Below are positions 8,095 through 17,103 of a stretch of DNA of 64,000 nt, piece by piece. Source of the stretch: JAPPHA01 sp965220985 (GTDB lineage Bacteria > Pseudomonadota > Alphaproteobacteria > Rhodobacterales > Rhodobacteraceae); assembly GCA_965220985.1 (NCBI GenBank), contig OZ244854.1, positions 3,534,001-3,598,000 of the forward strand, written 5' to 3'. Position numbers and translations under genes: made by a program. The first letter of the stretch is position 1. Each line of letters starts with the position of its first letter. A model generated the notes under the pieces. The model was given only the letters and a program-made list of their open reading frames with translations. It did no database searches and was not told where the DNA came from.

Positions 8095-10498
8095 TAGCAC
8101 CCGTGTCACTCGGGTCGCCATCATCGGTGGCGGCATCATGGGGGTGGCCGCCCAGTTCCAGCTGGCCGACCAGGGCTGGACCGACACGATCCTGCTCGAA
8201 AAGGCGGAACTGACCAGCGGCTCGACCTGGCACGCGGCAGGACAAGTCGCTCATGCCGTGGGCAGCCGCATCGCGGGCTGGATCAACAAGACCTCGATCG
8301 AGACCTACAAGCGTGTCGAGAAAACGACAGGCCAGAGCATCGGCTGGCACGAGGTTGGCGGTTTCCGAATCGCCACCACCGATGACGAGGTCGACTGGAT
8401 GAAGTCCATCATGGGCGTCGGCAAGCTGCTGGATCTGCCGATGGAGTTGGTCGGCCCGGAAACGGTCTCGCGCGTGAATCCGTTCTACAGGGTGGATGAC
8501 GTCAAGGCTGCGGTTCAGACCTTCGAGGACGGCCACGTGGACCCGTCTTCGGTCACAATGGCATTGGCCGCAGCGACCCGGGCGCAAGGAGCGACGATCG
8601 AACGTCGCAATCGCGTCCTGGGCGCCTCCCGCAAGGGCGACATGTGGCTCTTGAGGACCGAACAGGGCGATATCCTGGCCGAACACGTGGTGATTGCCGC
8701 AGGTTCATACGCCAACCTGGTGGGCGCGTGGTTTGGGCTCAAGGTTCCTTCGGTCAGTTGTCTGCATCACTACCTGGTCACCGACACCGTGCCCGAATTC
8801 ACGGACCGCCCTGAACTGCCGGTGATGCGCGACAACTCCTATGGCGGGTACATCCGGCAGGAGCAGAAATCGGGGCTGATCGGCATCTACGAGGGCCATG
8901 TCTGCTCGACCGTCTGGGAAATGCCGCAAGGAGCGCCCTGGTCTGCGGAGAATGTGCTGTTTGAGGCAGACTACGACGCCATCGGCGACTCTCTGACGGT
9001 GGCCTTCGAAAAGATGCCGGTGCTGGCAGACCTGGGCATCAAGCGCGTGGTGCGCGGCGCGATCACCCACACGCCGGATGGCGGCATGCTGGTCGGACCT
9101 TCCGGTGCGCCAAACGTCTGGCTGTGCTGCGGATCCTCGATCGGCATAGCCTGGGGCGGCGGTGCGGGCAGGGTGCTGGCCGACTGGATGGTGCATGGCG
9201 CGACCGAGATCAACACCCGTGGCCTCGACCCACGCCGTTACGGTGACTTCGCGACCGATCAATTCATCGTCGAGCGCACCAAGGATGAGTTCATGCGCCG
9301 GCACGACACGCCGTGCCCCGGCATGCAGCTCGAGAGCTTGCGCCCGCTGCACCGCCACGCCCTCCATGACCGGCTGGCAGCCAAGGGCGCGGTGTTCGGC
9401 GAGGTCGCGGGTTGGGAACGTCCGCGCTACTTCGGCCAGGTTGGTGAAGTTGAGCAGATCGGTTGGGGCCATCAGTCCTGGCATTCCAATGCCATGGTCG
9501 AGGCCAAGGCGACGCGAGAGGCGGCTGGCGTCATCGACCTCTGCGCCTTTGCCCAGTTCGAAATCACCGGCAAGGATGCGGGTGCATTGCTGGACCGGCT
9601 GTCGGCCAACAGGATCCCCACGAGGGACGGACGAATGAGCCTGAACCACCTTCTGACCGAGCAGGGGCGCTTCGAATCCGAGATCACAATCTGGCGCATC
9701 GCAAAAGACCGCTATTTCACCGGCTCGCCCATTGCCCGCGCCAATCCGGACTTTGACTGGATCAGGCGCCGCATCCGTCCGGGCGAAGACGTGCATTTGG
9801 TTAACCGCACGAGTGATTGGGGAATGCTGGCCATGTCCGGACCGGCCTCGCGCAGAATATTGGCAGCGTTGACCGATGCCGACTTGTCCAACGCCGCTTT
9901 CCCGTGGTTGTCGGGGCAGGAGATCAACGTCGCAGGCGTACCCTGCTACGCACTGCGTGTCTCGTTCGTCGGTGAACTCGGCTGGGAACTTCACGCCCCG
10001 CTGGAGCGGATCGGAGAAGTCCATGACGCGCTTTTCTCGGTCGGTGACCGGCACGGCCTGACCGATCTGGGCTCTTACGCCTTCAATGGAATGCGGATGG
10101 AAAAAGCCTATCGCGCCTCCGCGGAACTGACCACTGACGTGGGTCCGTTCGATGTGGGGCTGGAACGGTTCGTCGTCACGGAAGGTCGGGATTTCCTGGG
10201 CAAGGACGCCCTCATGTCGCGTGAACCGGGGTGGAAGCTGCTCTACGCCGAGGTGCATTCCGACGAGATCGACATCCACGGCGGCGAACCGGTGTTGCTG
10301 GGCGACACCGTTGTCGGGCTGACCACGTCGGGCGGTTACGGGTATACGGTGGGCAAGTCGCTTGGATGGCTGTTCGTGAGAAAAAATACGCCGCATGCTG
10401 GCCTTTCGGTGCAGATCCTCAACCGGGTTTGGCCCGTGACAATTCACGAGGCCGCGCTTTTTGACCCGCAGAACGTCCGCCCCCGATCAGAGGCATGA
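8087..10498 (+). CDS. Second FAD/GcvT-fused dehydrogenase, paralogue of the preceding gene
   Basis: About 803 residues with the same architecture as its neighbour: an N-terminal dinucleotide fold (VAIIGGGIMGVAAQFQL), SGSTWHAAG with the flavin-linking histidine near residue 49, a DAO domain, then GcvT and GcvT_C. The two proteins are clearly diverged, so they probably act on successive or different N-methyl substrates rather than being a recent copy. I prefer the GTG at 8087, which has GAGG 9 bases upstream; a TTG at 8081 in the same frame is only 3 bases from it. The start overlaps the end of the previous gene, indicating coupling. Confidence 0.85.
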   Translation: MADSTRVTRVAIIGGGIMGVAAQFQLADQGWTDTILLEKAELTSGSTWHAAGQVAHAVGSRIAGWINKTSIETYKRVEKTTGQSIGWHEVGGFRIATTDDEVDWMKSIMGVGKLLDLPMELVGPETVSRVNPFYRVDDVKAAVQTFEDGHVDPSSVTMALAAATRAQGATIERRNRVLGASRKGDMWLLRTEQGDILAEHVVIAAGSYANLVGAWFGLKVPSVSCLHHYLVTDTVPEFTDRPELPVMRDNSYGGYIRQEQKSGLIGIYEGHVCSTVWEMPQGAPWSAENVLFEADYDAIGDSLTVAFEKMPVLADLGIKRVVRGAITHTPDGGMLVGPSGAPNVWLCCGSSIGIAWGGGAGRVLADWMVHGATEINTRGLDPRRYGDFATDQFIVERTKDEFMRRHDTPCPGMQLESLRPLHRHALHDRLAAKGAVFGEVAGWERPRYFGQVGEVEQIGWGHQSWHSNAMVEAKATREAAGVIDLCAFAQFEITGKDAGALLDRLSANRIPTRDGRMSLNHLLTEQGRFESEITIWRIAKDRYFTGSPIARANPDFDWIRRRIRPGEDVHLVNRTSDWGMLAMSGPASRRILAALTDADLSNAAFPWLSGQEINVAGVPCYALRVSFVGELGWELHAPLERIGEVHDALFSVGDRHGLTDLGSYAFNGMRMEKAYRASAELTTDVGPFDVGLERFVVTEGRDFLGKDALMSREPGWKLLYAEVHSDEIDIHGGEPVLLGDTVVGLTTSGGYGYTVGKSLGWLFVRKNTPHAGLSVQILNRVWPVTIHEAALFDPQNVRPRSEA

Positions 10499-10651
10499 GA
10501 CGAGCGAGGCATGGCGGAAGCCATCGGGTCGGCGGCAATCTTTTCGCTCGACTGGAGCGAACTGGGCGATCGGACAGACAGGGTGCGGAATGGCGGAACT
10601 GTCGGCAAGCGCCGGGAATCGGCGCGTCGCCTCCCGCTGCCGTGAAAGACC

Positions 10652-10715
10652 AGTGCTTGGTCGAACGGTTGTCGAAAGGACGGAGTGCTTGGTCGAACGG
10701 TTGTCGAAAGGACGG
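10652..10715 (+). repeat. Perfect 32-bp tandem duplication in the leader of the ThDP gene
   Basis: The 32 bases at 10652-10683 recur exactly at 10684-10715, immediately head to tail, and a third unit begins (AGTG) but changes to the start region. Each unit ends in AAAGGACGGAG-like sequence, so the ribosome-binding site of the gene at 10724 has been duplicated with it. The surrounding 225-bp gap at 10499-10723 is the only long gap between genes 1 and 6 of the cluster. Confidence 0.9.
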
Positions 10716-10723
10716 AGTGACGG

Positions 10724-12403
10724 ATGACGAAAAAGATCTCCGGCGGTGAGGCCGCCTACCGAGTGTTGAAGGCCAATGGCATTGACACGGTGTTCGGCTT
10801 GCTTGGCGGGTCCATGCTGGAACTCTACGACGCCATGTATCGAGGTGGCGGCATTTCCTATGTCGGTGCACGCGACGAACGGGCGGCGGGGCACATGGCC
10901 GATGCTTGGGCGCGGATGACTGGAAAGCCCGGCGTGGTTTTGGGGGCGCAGGCCGGTCCAGGCGTCGTCAACATCGTCACTGCCGTTGCCGAGGCACAGC
11001 TCGCTTATTCTCCCATGGTGGTCATCGCCGGAGCCATCACCCGAGCCGATCAGGGCAAGGACACGTTTCAGGAAGTCGACCAGGTGGCGCTGTTCGCACC
11101 GATCTCGAAGCGGTCCGTCATAGTGACCCACCCCAACCGCCTGGCCCCGATGCTGGAAGATGCGATCCGACTGGCCAATTCGGGCCGTCGCGGGCCAGTC
11201 GTGCTGCACGTGCCGCGCGACCTCTTTGCGGCTGAAGTGCCGGCGATCGACCCGCAGCCGGTGAACATCGCCCGTCCTGGACCCGCAGGTCCGGAGGACA
11301 TTACTGCAATCGCGACCATGCTCTCGAACGCGAAGCGTCCGGTGATCGTTGCCGGCGGCGGCTTCAAATGGGGTGGTGGGCGCAAGGTGTTGACCGCCCT
11401 GGCCGAAACACTGGAGGTGCCGGTCGTGGCCTCGACCGGCCACGCCGACGTCATGCGCCATGGTCATCCGTGGTTTGCGGGCCAGGGCGGTCCACGCGGC
11501 AACCAGGTGGCCAGCAACCTGACAAAGACTGCCGACGTCATGGTCGTGCTGGGCGCACGGCTGGGATTCAACTCGACCTTTCACTCCAACGACTACGTGG
11601 GTGCTGACACCCGTATCGCACATGTGGACATCGACGGCTCTGCCGTGGGGCGTTACTTCCCTGCTGAGGTCGCAGCGCAGGGAGACGCGCGCCTGAGCGC
11701 TCAGGCACTGGCGGACGCGGCCACAAGACCCGCCGCTGATGAATGGCGCGCCGCGTTCAGGGCCAAGATGGAGGACCTCAGAGCCGAGCGCGGGCAGGAG
11801 GCGCAGATCGAGACCCTTCCCATGCATCCTCGCCGTGCCCTTGCCGAAATCCGCGAGGCATTGCCGGAAAACGCCATCGTCACGCTGGATACGGGCAACA
11901 CCTGCCTTCAGGCTGCCGACCGCCTGGCACATTACGAACCGCTCAGCCTGATCACGCCGCTGGACTTCGGCCTGGTGGGTTTCGGCCTTTCCGCCGCAAT
12001 CGGCGCCAAGGCCGCCGCACCCGAACGCCCGGTTGTCGCGGTGATGGGCGACGGCGCGTTCGGCTACAACATGATCGAGATCCAGACCGCGATTCAGCAC
12101 AACCTGCCGATCATTGTCATTGTTCTGGACAACGAGGCCTGGGGCGCCGAGAAGGCGTATCAGCAGGAGTTCTTCGGCGGCCGTCTGCTGGGCGCGGAAA
12201 TCCGGAGCCCCCGCTTTGACAAGTTCGCCGAACTCTGTGGCGGCAAAGGCATCTGGGTCGATGGCCCGGGCGGCATGACGCCAGCTTTGCAGGAAGCCCT
12301 GTCGAGCAATGCGACAACGGTCATTCAGGCCAAGATCGATCCCGGAGCGTTGATGGCACTGCGAAAGGACCTGTTCGGGGCGCCGAAGGAACCTCCACGA
12401 TGA
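10724..12403 (+). CDS. ThDP-dependent enzyme (acetolactate synthase-like)
   Basis: A 559-residue enzyme with the three domains of the pyruvate oxidase/acetolactate synthase superfamily. The catalytic glutamate that activates ThDP lies in ARDERAAGHMADAWAR near residue 50. The central domain has the usual nucleotide-type fold (VIVAGGGFKWGG), and the C-terminal ThDP motif runs from MGDGAFGYNM to LDNEAWG. Such enzymes decarboxylate a 2-oxo acid and move the activated aldehyde, or cleave a carbon-carbon bond. In this cluster it could process the 2-oxo acid or aldehyde left after transamination and demethylation. It overlaps the TcuA-like gene by 4 bases (ATGA). It is not a standard IlvB because no small regulatory subunit gene is adjacent. 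Confidence 0.8.
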   Translation: MTKKISGGEAAYRVLKANGIDTVFGLLGGSMLELYDAMYRGGGISYVGARDERAAGHMADAWARMTGKPGVVLGAQAGPGVVNIVTAVAEAQLAYSPMVVIAGAITRADQGKDTFQEVDQVALFAPISKRSVIVTHPNRLAPMLEDAIRLANSGRRGPVVLHVPRDLFAAEVPAIDPQPVNIARPGPAGPEDITAIATMLSNAKRPVIVAGGGFKWGGGRKVLTALAETLEVPVVASTGHADVMRHGHPWFAGQGGPRGNQVASNLTKTADVMVVLGARLGFNSTFHSNDYVGADTRIAHVDIDGSAVGRYFPAEVAAQGDARLSAQALADAATRPAADEWRAAFRAKMEDLRAERGQEAQIETLPMHPRRALAEIREALPENAIVTLDTGNTCLQAADRLAHYEPLSLITPLDFGLVGFGLSAAIGAKAAAPERPVVAVMGDGAFGYNMIEIQTAIQHNLPIIVIVLDNEAWGAEKAYQQEFFGGRLLGAEIRSPRFDKFAELCGGKGIWVDGPGGMTPALQEALSSNATTVIQAKIDPGALMALRKDLFGAPKEPPR

Positions 12404-13776
12404 ACAATCCCGATGTCGTCGTGGTGGGTGGTGGAAATGCAGCTCTTTGCGCTGCGATCACCGCGGCGGAAGCAGGCAAGCGCGTCCTGATGCTGGAAGC
12501 CGCGCCCAAACCCTATCGCGGCGGCAACTCGCGCCATACCCGCAATTTTCGCTGCATGCATGATGGCCCGCTGTCGGTACTGACAGACACCTACGGCGAG
12601 GACGAATACTACGATGACCTCTTGCAGGTGACCAAAGGCAAGACCGACGAGCAATTGGCGCGCACGGCAATCCGTGGCAGCCAGGAAAGCCAGCGGTGGA
12701 TGGAGGCGCATGGCGTACGGTTCCAGCCCTCGCTTTCGGGGACCCTGTCGTTGGGCCGCACCAATGCCTTCTTTCTTGGTGGCGGCAAGGCGCTGGTCAA
12801 CGCGTACTACCGAACGGCTGAATCCTTGGGTGTGGAAGTTCTCTATGATGCGCCGGTCACCCATGTCGAACTGGACGGCGACCGGGTCACTCGTGTCGAT
12901 ATCACCCACGATGGAGAAAGCCGCAGCCTCAGCCCGCCTGCAGTGGTGGTGGCATCCGGCGGTTTCCAGGGAAACATCGAACGGCTGGTCGAGGCCTGGG
13001 GGCCGGAAGCCGAGAACTTCCTGATCCGGGGCACGCCATACAATCGCGGCGATGTGCTGTTTGACCTGCTGGGGCAGGGGGTGCAGTCGATTGGCGACCC
13101 GACGCAGTGCCATGCGGTTGCCATCGACGGGCGGGCGCCCAAGTTCGACGGCGGCATTGTCACACGGCTCGATTGCGTCCCGTTTTCGGTTGTGGTGAAC
13201 AGAAACGCAGTACGGTTCTACGACGAGGGCGAGGATGTCTGGCCGAAGCGCTATGCGATCTGGGGCCGGCTGGTGGCGGCGGAGCCGGAACAGGTGGCCT
13301 ATTCGATCATCGACGCGAAATCGATGGATCTGTTCATGCCCTCGGTCTTCCCGCCGGTCACTGCGGACACCATCCCGGAGTTGGCGGGCAAGCTGGGGCT
13401 GGATCCGAAAAAACTCTCCGAAACGATCGACTCCTTCAACGCCGCCTGTCGTCCAGGCAACTTCCACCCGACCGAACTGGACGGGCTGGCAACAGAAGGC
13501 ATCACTCCTCCCAAGACCAACTGGGCTCGTCCGATCACCGAGCCACCGTTTTGTGGATATTCGCTGCGCCCCGGCGTGACTTTCACCTATCTTGGCTTCA
13601 AGGTCGACGAATCTGCCCAGGTGCAAGCATCTGATGGCCCGGTGACGAACCTTTGGGCCGCAGGCGAAACCATGGCCGGCTCGATCCTGGGGCAAGGCTA
13701 TCTGGCCGGCTTTGGCATGACCATCGGCACGGTGTTTGGCCGCATCGCGGGCCGGGAGGCTGCTCGACATGCTTGA
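12400..13776 (+). CDS. tcuA: TcuA-like FAD-dependent tricarballylate dehydrogenase
   Basis: A 458-residue flavoprotein of the fumarate-reductase/succinate-dehydrogenase flavoprotein family, closest in form to TcuA, which oxidises tricarballylate to cis-aconitate. The N-terminus is a dinucleotide fold (VVVVGGGNAALCAA) followed by PYRGGNSRHTRNFR, typical of this subgroup. The C-terminus has the second FAD contact (NLWAAGETMAGSILGQGY) and a glycine-rich cap. It overlaps the ThDP gene upstream by ATGA and the tcuB-like gene downstream by 8 bases. Family placement is good, but tricarballylate as substrate is inherited from Salmonella and may be wrong here, since the context is amine catabolism and no TcuC transporter or TcuR regulator is present. 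Confidence 0.8.
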   Translation: MNNPDVVVVGGGNAALCAAITAAEAGKRVLMLEAAPKPYRGGNSRHTRNFRCMHDGPLSVLTDTYGEDEYYDDLLQVTKGKTDEQLARTAIRGSQESQRWMEAHGVRFQPSLSGTLSLGRTNAFFLGGGKALVNAYYRTAESLGVEVLYDAPVTHVELDGDRVTRVDITHDGESRSLSPPAVVVASGGFQGNIERLVEAWGPEAENFLIRGTPYNRGDVLFDLLGQGVQSIGDPTQCHAVAIDGRAPKFDGGIVTRLDCVPFSVVVNRNAVRFYDEGEDVWPKRYAIWGRLVAAEPEQVAYSIIDAKSMDLFMPSVFPPVTADTIPELAGKLGLDPKKLSETIDSFNAACRPGNFHPTELDGLATEGITPPKTNWARPITEPPFCGYSLRPGVTFTYLGFKVDESAQVQASDGPVTNLWAAGETMAGSILGQGYLAGFGMTIGTVFGRIAGREAARHA

Positions 13777-14863
13777 TCAGAACCGAACGGAGAGCGGGTT
13801 TTCCGCTCGGATCGACGAAGCCCGCCGCCAGATCGAGATCTGCAACGCTTGCCGCTATTGCGAGGGCTATTGCTCGGTATTTCCGGCCATCATGCGCCAA
13901 CGCGAGTTTTCCGAGGGAGACATTACCCAGTTGGCGAACCTCTGCCACAACTGCCGCGGCTGCTATTACGCCTGTCAGTACACGGAACCGCACGAGTTCG
14001 ACCTCAACTTGCCTGGCATTCTTGCGGACGTGCGCAGCGAGAGTTGGGAGCGGTTCGCCTGGCCTGGCCCCTTGGCCCGGTTGTTCCAGCGGAGCGGCAC
14101 CGCGCTGGCATTTGCCCTGTTGCTGGGGTTTGCCGCGTTGTTTTGGGCTGCGCAAGCGATGCGTCCCGACGGCGGCGAAGGTTTCTATGCGGTGATGAGC
14201 CACGGACTCATGGTCGCAATCTTTGCGCCGGCCTTCCTGCTGCCGCTATTGGCGTTGGCCGTCTCTCTGCACCGTTACTGGCGTCATGTCGGCGGAGAGC
14301 GGATACGGTTCGACTACATCCGACAGGTGCTGGTCCGTGCCGCGCAGTTGAAGGATCTGTCGGGCGGGCAAGGGCAGGGATGCAATTTCGAAGACGAAGA
14401 CCGATTCTCCAACGGGCGCCGGTATGCTCATCATGCGGTGATATGGGGCTTCCTGATGTGTTTCGGCTCGACTGCTTCGGGCACCGTCATGCACTATGCG
14501 CTTGACTGGCCGGCACCCTACGGGTTGTTCAGCCTGCCCAAGCTGCTTGGGGTCCCTGGCGGCGTTCTGCTCTTTTTGGGATGCGTCGAGTTGGCGCGAC
14601 TCAAGCTGAAGGCTGACCCTGGCCTGGGAGCCCGGCAGATGTGGTCGGGGGAAATGGGTTTCGTGCTGCTTTTGGGTTTCGTGTCGCTGAGCGGGCTTTT
14701 GCTTTACGCGGCGACGGGAACCGGGGCGGTGTCCATCCTGCTGCCGCTGCATCTCGGCGCTGTGCTGACCTTTTTCCTGCTGACGCCCTACACGAAGATG
14801 GCGCACGGGTTTTACCGCTTGGCGGCCATGCTGGTTGATGCCGGGAAACAGGACAAGGCTTGA
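13769..14863 (+). CDS. tcuB: TcuB-like iron-sulfur membrane protein
   Basis: A 364-residue partner for the TcuA-like flavoprotein. The ATG at 13769 is chosen because GGGAGG lies 9 bases upstream; it overlaps the end of tcuA. Two cysteine clusters near the N-terminus, CNACRYCEGYC and CHNCRGCYYAC, can hold iron-sulfur clusters. Beyond about residue 100 there are several hydrophobic helices (for example ALAFALLLGFAALFW and VMSHGLMVAIFAPAFLLPLL). In Salmonella TcuB reoxidises the flavin of TcuA and passes electrons to the quinone pool, and the same role is expected here. The start used by the longer open frame at 13736 lies inside tcuA and has no ribosome-binding site. Confidence 0.85.
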   Translation: MLDQNRTESGFSARIDEARRQIEICNACRYCEGYCSVFPAIMRQREFSEGDITQLANLCHNCRGCYYACQYTEPHEFDLNLPGILADVRSESWERFAWPGPLARLFQRSGTALAFALLLGFAALFWAAQAMRPDGGEGFYAVMSHGLMVAIFAPAFLLPLLALAVSLHRYWRHVGGERIRFDYIRQVLVRAAQLKDLSGGQGQGCNFEDEDRFSNGRRYAHHAVIWGFLMCFGSTASGTVMHYALDWPAPYGLFSLPKLLGVPGGVLLFLGCVELARLKLKADPGLGARQMWSGEMGFVLLLGFVSLSGLLLYAATGTGAVSILLPLHLGAVLTFFLLTPYTKMAHGFYRLAAMLVDAGKQDKA

Positions 14864-15209
14864 AGTTTCGACGACTTGCGGGTTTGGCATTGGACCGCTT
14901 GGACCGGAAGGCACGGATTGGCAGCAATACGCATCGCAGAAATCACGTCTCTTCAAGCAGTTACACGCAGGTCTTGGAGCATTTCCGAGAGTCACCGCAT
15001 CCACCGTGCCATTCAAGGATTGGGAAGCCGTTTGTTGGCGATCCCCTCTCTTTTGGGTCGGCGACCACCTCGATTGCGTGCAGGGGCGACGACTGGTCCC
15101 AGAGCCATCGACACGAGTCTTGCTCAACAACGACCAGTGAGGCTTGCTTTTGCGCTCCGTGCAACGTCTGTGTAGCATTCGTTCATGGGAAGCTCGTCAG
15201 GGGAATGTG
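14864..15209. other. Intergenic region before the MttB-family gene
   Basis: About 345 bases with no supported gene; the several short open frames here lack family resemblance and ribosome-binding sites. It separates the tightly packed tcuB end from the methyltransferase gene, so the latter may have its own promoter, although I see no clear one. Confidence 0.5.
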
Positions 15210-16754
15210 ATGGCTGGAAAATCGCGTCGCCGAGGCAGAGAAGCCCGGATTGACGCCGAAAGCGCACTGGCAGACGCAAGCCCGCCTGTTTGGGGCGGAA
15301 TCGAGGGCGGTCGGTTTCGCCCTCTGAGCGACGCGGACGAAGCTGAAGTCAACGAGGCGGCGCTTTCATTGCTGGAAACGCTGGGACTGAGCCAGGCAAC
15401 CCCACCCATGATCGACAAGGTCTGCGCTGCAGGCGGAAGCCTTACCGGCGACAAGCGGTTGCTGTTCCCGCGCGAACTGGTCCTCAAGACTGTCGAGGAA
15501 GCCCGCCGCGATGTGGTGCTTTTCGGTCAGGATTCTCGTCATGACCTGAATTTGTCGGGCAGGCGAGTCCACATGAGTTCCGGGGGTGGAGCGCCCGGCG
15601 TCTTCGACATCGAGGATGGACACTACAGGGAAAGCACACTCAAGGATCTCTACGATGCCGCGCGGATCTGCGATGCGATGGAGAACATCCATCATTTCAG
15701 CCGATCAGTGGTTGCCCGTGACATCGAAAACGTCGCGGACATGGACGTGAACACGGCCTACGCGTGCCTGATGGGCACCTCCAAGCACGTGTCGGTGTCG
15801 GTTTCCGAGCCCGAGAACATGCAACTGGTGGCGGAGATGTGTTACGCCATCGCCGGGTCCGAGAGGGCCTTTCGCGCGCGGCCTTTCCTCACTGTCATGG
15901 TCTGTCACGTTGTGCCGCCCATGCGGTTTGCCGAAGAGGCGCTCGACACGCTGGAGGCCGCCATTTTGGCGGGTTTCCCCGTGCAATTGATTTCTGCGGG
16001 GCAGGCGGGGGCCACCAGCCCAGCCACCATCGCGGGCTCGCTGGTACAGGCGGTGGCGGAAACGCTGGCCGGTCTGGTGCTTGCTCGACTGGTCGATCCT
16101 GGTGTGGCCGCGATTTACGCTGCCAAGCCGCTGGTCGCGGACCTGCGCACCGGCTCGATGTGTGCCGGTGGAGGCGAACAGGCGATTCTGATGGCTGCCG
16201 CTGCTCAAATGGGCCGGTTCTACGATCTGCCGGTGTCTTCGATTGCGGGGATCACGGACTCCAAGACTCTGGATGCCCAATTCGGCAGTGAAAAGAACCT
16301 CGCAGTCTCGTCCGCTGCTCATGCCGGTTCGAACCTGATCACCCAGGCTTGCGGGATGCAGGCCAGCCTGCTGGGTGTGTCTCTCGAGGCCTATGTCGTC
16401 GACAACGACATGATCGGCAACATCCTGCGGACCCTTCGCGGCGTCGAGGTGAACGCGGCTAACATTGGTGCCGAGGTGATCGCCGAGGTTTGCCGTGGCG
16501 AGGGGCATTACCTGGGCCACCATCACACCTTCAGCCGGATGAAATCCGATTACTTCTATCCCCATTTCGGCGACCGACAGACGCCGCGAGAATGGGAGGG
16601 GCAGGGTTCGCGCCCGATTGGTGAAGTGGCCAAGGAAAAGGCGCGGGAGCTGTTGGCCGGACATTTTCCGGGGCACATCGACGACGTCAAGGATTTTGAA
16701 CTTCGCGAGCGATTCAACATCTGCCTGAGCCGACAGCAAATCGGGCGCACGTGA
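15210..16754 (+). CDS. Trimethylamine methyltransferase (MttB) family protein, non-pyrrolysine type
   Basis: A 514-residue member of the MttB/COG5598 family, whose characterised non-pyrrolysine members demethylate quaternary amines such as glycine betaine, proline betaine or carnitine and pass the methyl group to a corrinoid protein. The ATG at 15210 follows GGGGAA at 5-base spacing. The family core is seen in SSGGGAPGVFDIEDG, ISAGQAGATSPATIAGSL and GITDSKTLDAQFGSEKN. The frame contains no internal amber codon, so pyrrolysine is not involved. No corrinoid-binding protein or activase gene is adjacent. It lies downstream of two one-carbon-generating dehydrogenases, which supports a role in handling a methylated nitrogen compound. 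Confidence 0.85.
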   Translation: MAGKSRRRGREARIDAESALADASPPVWGGIEGGRFRPLSDADEAEVNEAALSLLETLGLSQATPPMIDKVCAAGGSLTGDKRLLFPRELVLKTVEEARRDVVLFGQDSRHDLNLSGRRVHMSSGGGAPGVFDIEDGHYRESTLKDLYDAARICDAMENIHHFSRSVVARDIENVADMDVNTAYACLMGTSKHVSVSVSEPENMQLVAEMCYAIAGSERAFRARPFLTVMVCHVVPPMRFAEEALDTLEAAILAGFPVQLISAGQAGATSPATIAGSLVQAVAETLAGLVLARLVDPGVAAIYAAKPLVADLRTGSMCAGGGEQAILMAAAAQMGRFYDLPVSSIAGITDSKTLDAQFGSEKNLAVSSAAHAGSNLITQACGMQASLLGVSLEAYVVDNDMIGNILRTLRGVEVNAANIGAEVIAEVCRGEGHYLGHHHTFSRMKSDYFYPHFGDRQTPREWEGQGSRPIGEVAKEKARELLAGHFPGHIDDVKDFELRERFNICLSRQQIGRT

Positions 16755-17103
16755 CATGAAGTCATCCGCCATGTTCACGCCTGATGGATCAGATTGTGCC
16801 ATTGATCGAAACGGCTGAACAAACTGGCCTCAGAACGGGCAGAGTCGCGATGGGTCCTTCAAGCCCCCGGCATTCTGACGCAGTTGAATTTCCTGGGTGC
16901 GGTCCGGTTTCTCGCATGTTTCCGATGTCAGCCGGGCAACGATGTCCTGTCTCGCAACCCCTTTGAGGTATCGAAACTTGCCAGAAGGTCAGGCGCATGA
17001 TCGCACCATGGTTGTGTGGATAGATGGCGTCAGAGTCGGTACTTTGTGGATCGTCATGACTGCGCCTTCTCCTTCCGTGAGACATGAGTGCCTGGAGTTT
17101 CAG
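16755..17103. other. Intergenic region downstream of the catabolic cluster
   Basis: About 350 bases with no supported gene and no clear terminator. Open frames at 16784 and 16897 are short or are upstream extensions of the GNAT gene. Confidence 0.5.

Noticed and set aside
8705..10447. Minus-strand open frame of 580 codons
   Set aside because: Shadow of the second FAD/GcvT dehydrogenase; the translated sequence has no domain features.
15210..16754. Pyrrolysine-containing MttB
   Set aside because: No in-frame amber codon interrupts the gene and no pyl genes are nearby.
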